In this document: positions 39,482-40,443 of the stretch, in pieces
Numbering within the stretch: position 1 is the stretch's first letter
How the letters are laid out: every line of letters begins with the position of its first letter
NCBI GenBank assembly: GCA_947456055.1
Contig: CANGSR010000006.1
Coordinates: 1-40,443, forward strand
DNA length: 40,443 bases
Reading direction: 5' to 3'
From: Chitinophagaceae bacterium
GTDB lineage: Bacteria > Bacteroidota > Bacteroidia > Chitinophagales > Chitinophagaceae
Translations under genes and position numbers: made by a program
Notes under the pieces: model-generated
Database searches by the model: none
What the model saw: only the letters and a program-made list of their open reading frames with translations
What the model was told of the DNA's origin: nothing

Positions 39482-40443
39482 CTATGGACTTACATGTATT
39501 ACAGCTTCCTTAAGCATAATATTGTTAGTAGGCACCAAATTTGATTTAGTTAATGTACGAGATACAGACATAATCAAGATACCTGCAAAGCCCATGAATA
39601 TTCCTATTTCATACCAGTTGATGTGCCAGTTTTCACCTAATGGACCAGGCATAATCATCTGGAAATAATCTAACCAATGACCGAAGATAATAATCATCGC
39701 CATGAAAGTAACAGTGAAGTAGTTACGTTTAGCAGGACGTGACATTAATATCAATATAGGCATACAGAAGTTGATAATGAAGTTAGCATAGAATATTACG
39801 CTATAAGGACCTTGCTGACGCAATTTGAAATAAACAGTTTCATCAGGTTGGTTGGAATACCATATCAACATGTACTGCGAGAACCACAAATATGTCCAAA
39901 ATACACTGATAGCAAACATGAATTTACCTAAGTCGTGGATGTGTTCCTTATTTACTAATTCAAGATTACCTTGATTCTTAAGGTAGATAACCCATAACAT
40001 AATCAATGAGAAACCGCTTACTAATGCACTAGCGAATGTATACCAGCTAAACAAAGTAGAATACCAATGAGCCTGAATACTCATGATCCAATACCAAGGC
40101 GCAGTACTCATTTGAGAAAGAGCGTATACAAAAAGAAACACGCCAGACATACGGAAAACTTTCCAGTAAATTTTTGTGTCATTCTTTGGTGCGGTTTCCT
40201 GGGCTATTGATTGTGCCCTGAAATAACGACCAAAATATGACCATAGACCAAGGAATACCACTGTAAACCCAACAAACATAGCAGGATTCAAGAAAGGTTT
40301 TTTGCCTAAGAGAATCTTATCCTCACCTGGGGTTACCCAAGGGAAAATGCTATTTAAGTGATGTGAATTCCTGAAACCAAATACTATGCAGAATAGTATT
40401 ACAGCCAGGATAGTAGCAAATATCCAAACATTAGCACCAATCG
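39482..40443 (-). CDS. actF: ActF, alternative complex III quinone-binding-type subunit, 5' end cut
   Basis: The frame stays open to the window edge, so the start lies beyond it; about 320 residues are visible. It is a polytopic membrane protein with about eight segments. Family landmarks are the DKILLGKKPFLNPAMF segment, FWTYLWFSQYMLIWYSNQP, SRPAKRN and GHWLDYFQMIMPG. These are the shared features of the NrfD-like ActC/ActF quinol:electron-acceptor oxidoreductases of Bacteroidota. With ctaC and ctaD directly downstream in the same direction, it forms the end of an act-cta operon that transfers electrons from menaquinol to oxygen. The NrfD-like ActF is inferred to be ActF rather than ActC from its place before ctaC. 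Confidence 0.9.
   Translation of the reverse strand, partial: IGANVWIFATILAVILFCIVFGFRNSHHLNSIFPWVTPGEDKILLGKKPFLNPAMFVGFTVVFLGLWSYFGRYFRAQSIAQETAPKNDTKIYWKVFRMSGVFLFVYALSQMSTAPWYWIMSIQAHWYSTLFSWYTFASALVSGFSLIMLWVIYLKNQGNLELVNKEHIHDLGKFMFAISVFWTYLWFSQYMLIWYSNQPDETVYFKLRQQGPYSVIFYANFIINFCMPILILMSRPAKRNYFTVTFMAMIIIFGHWLDYFQMIMPGPLGENWHINWYEIGIFMGFAGILIMSVSRTLTKSNLVPTNNIMLKEAVIHVSP

Noticed and set aside
1-40443. Prophage, plasmid or integrative element
   Set aside because: No integrase, phage structural, replication or conjugation genes are visible, and the single tRNA has no adjacent attachment repeat.

Overview
The window is a stretch of chromosome from a member of the Bacteroidota, most likely in or near the Chitinophagales. 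The support is family-level. There is a type IX secretion C-terminal sorting domain at the end of a beta-propeller protein, a GLPGLI-family protein beside a large TonB-dependent-receptor-like barrel, a DUF5606 protein, an ActF-type subunit of alternative complex III next to cytochrome oxidase genes, and a BlaI/M56 regulator pair. Many genes carry a close match to the Bacteroidota -7 promoter element TAnnTTTG, with little Shine-Dalgarno signal.

Layout. 1-3.6 kb: the 3' end of an M28 peptidase, a lipoprotein, a REP-associated tyrosine transposase (RAYT) beside an internally deleted copy of itself, both bordered by palindromes, and a secreted PDZ protein. 3.6-6.2 kb: repeat-rich spacers around a PagL-like lipid A deacylase and a tiny lipoprotein. 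6.2-10.5 kb: DUF5606 protein, SAM methyltransferase, a higBA toxin-antitoxin pair and a secreted SBBP/T9SS protein. 10.7-12.7 kb: etfB and etfA. 13.1-18.8 kb: a BlaI-type repressor followed by six genes built from only three modules (M56 membrane protease, domain A, domain B). 19-22.2 kb: superoxide dismutase, an outer-membrane protein, RNase Z and a ferredoxin-reductase-like flavoprotein. 22.4-26 kb: GLPGLI protein and TonB-dependent-receptor-like protein. 26.3-29.2 kb: ECF sigma factor, probable anti-sigma factor and two exported DUF4097/DUF2807-like proteins. 29.4-30.6 kb: two convergent toxin-antitoxin modules, one with a frameshifted toxin and an extra third gene. 30.8-36.3 kb: outer-membrane protein, J-domain protein, DNA glycosylase, Ig-like lipoprotein, trigger factor with a natural histidine tail, and tRNA-Leu. 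36.4 kb to the end: ctaD, ctaC and the truncated actF, the end of a respiratory operon read on the minus strand.

How genes work together. ActF passes electrons from quinol towards the aa3-type oxidase encoded by ctaC/ctaD. EtfAB feeds electrons from acyl-CoA dehydrogenases into the quinone pool. The sigma/anti-sigma/exported-protein block looks like one cell-envelope stress operon.

The most unusual locus is the BlaI/M56 cluster at 13.1-18.8 kb. Two M56 proteases carry different exported C-terminal domains (A and B), and four further genes encode exported A or B domains without the protease. At least one of these orphans still has, upstream of and across its start codon, bases matching the protease-domain coding sequence of its neighbour, so it arose by losing the protease part. 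A perfect inverted repeat at the repressor's start codon is a candidate operator. This looks like a sensor-plus-detached-sensor-domain system that I do not recognise from the literature; its function is inference only.
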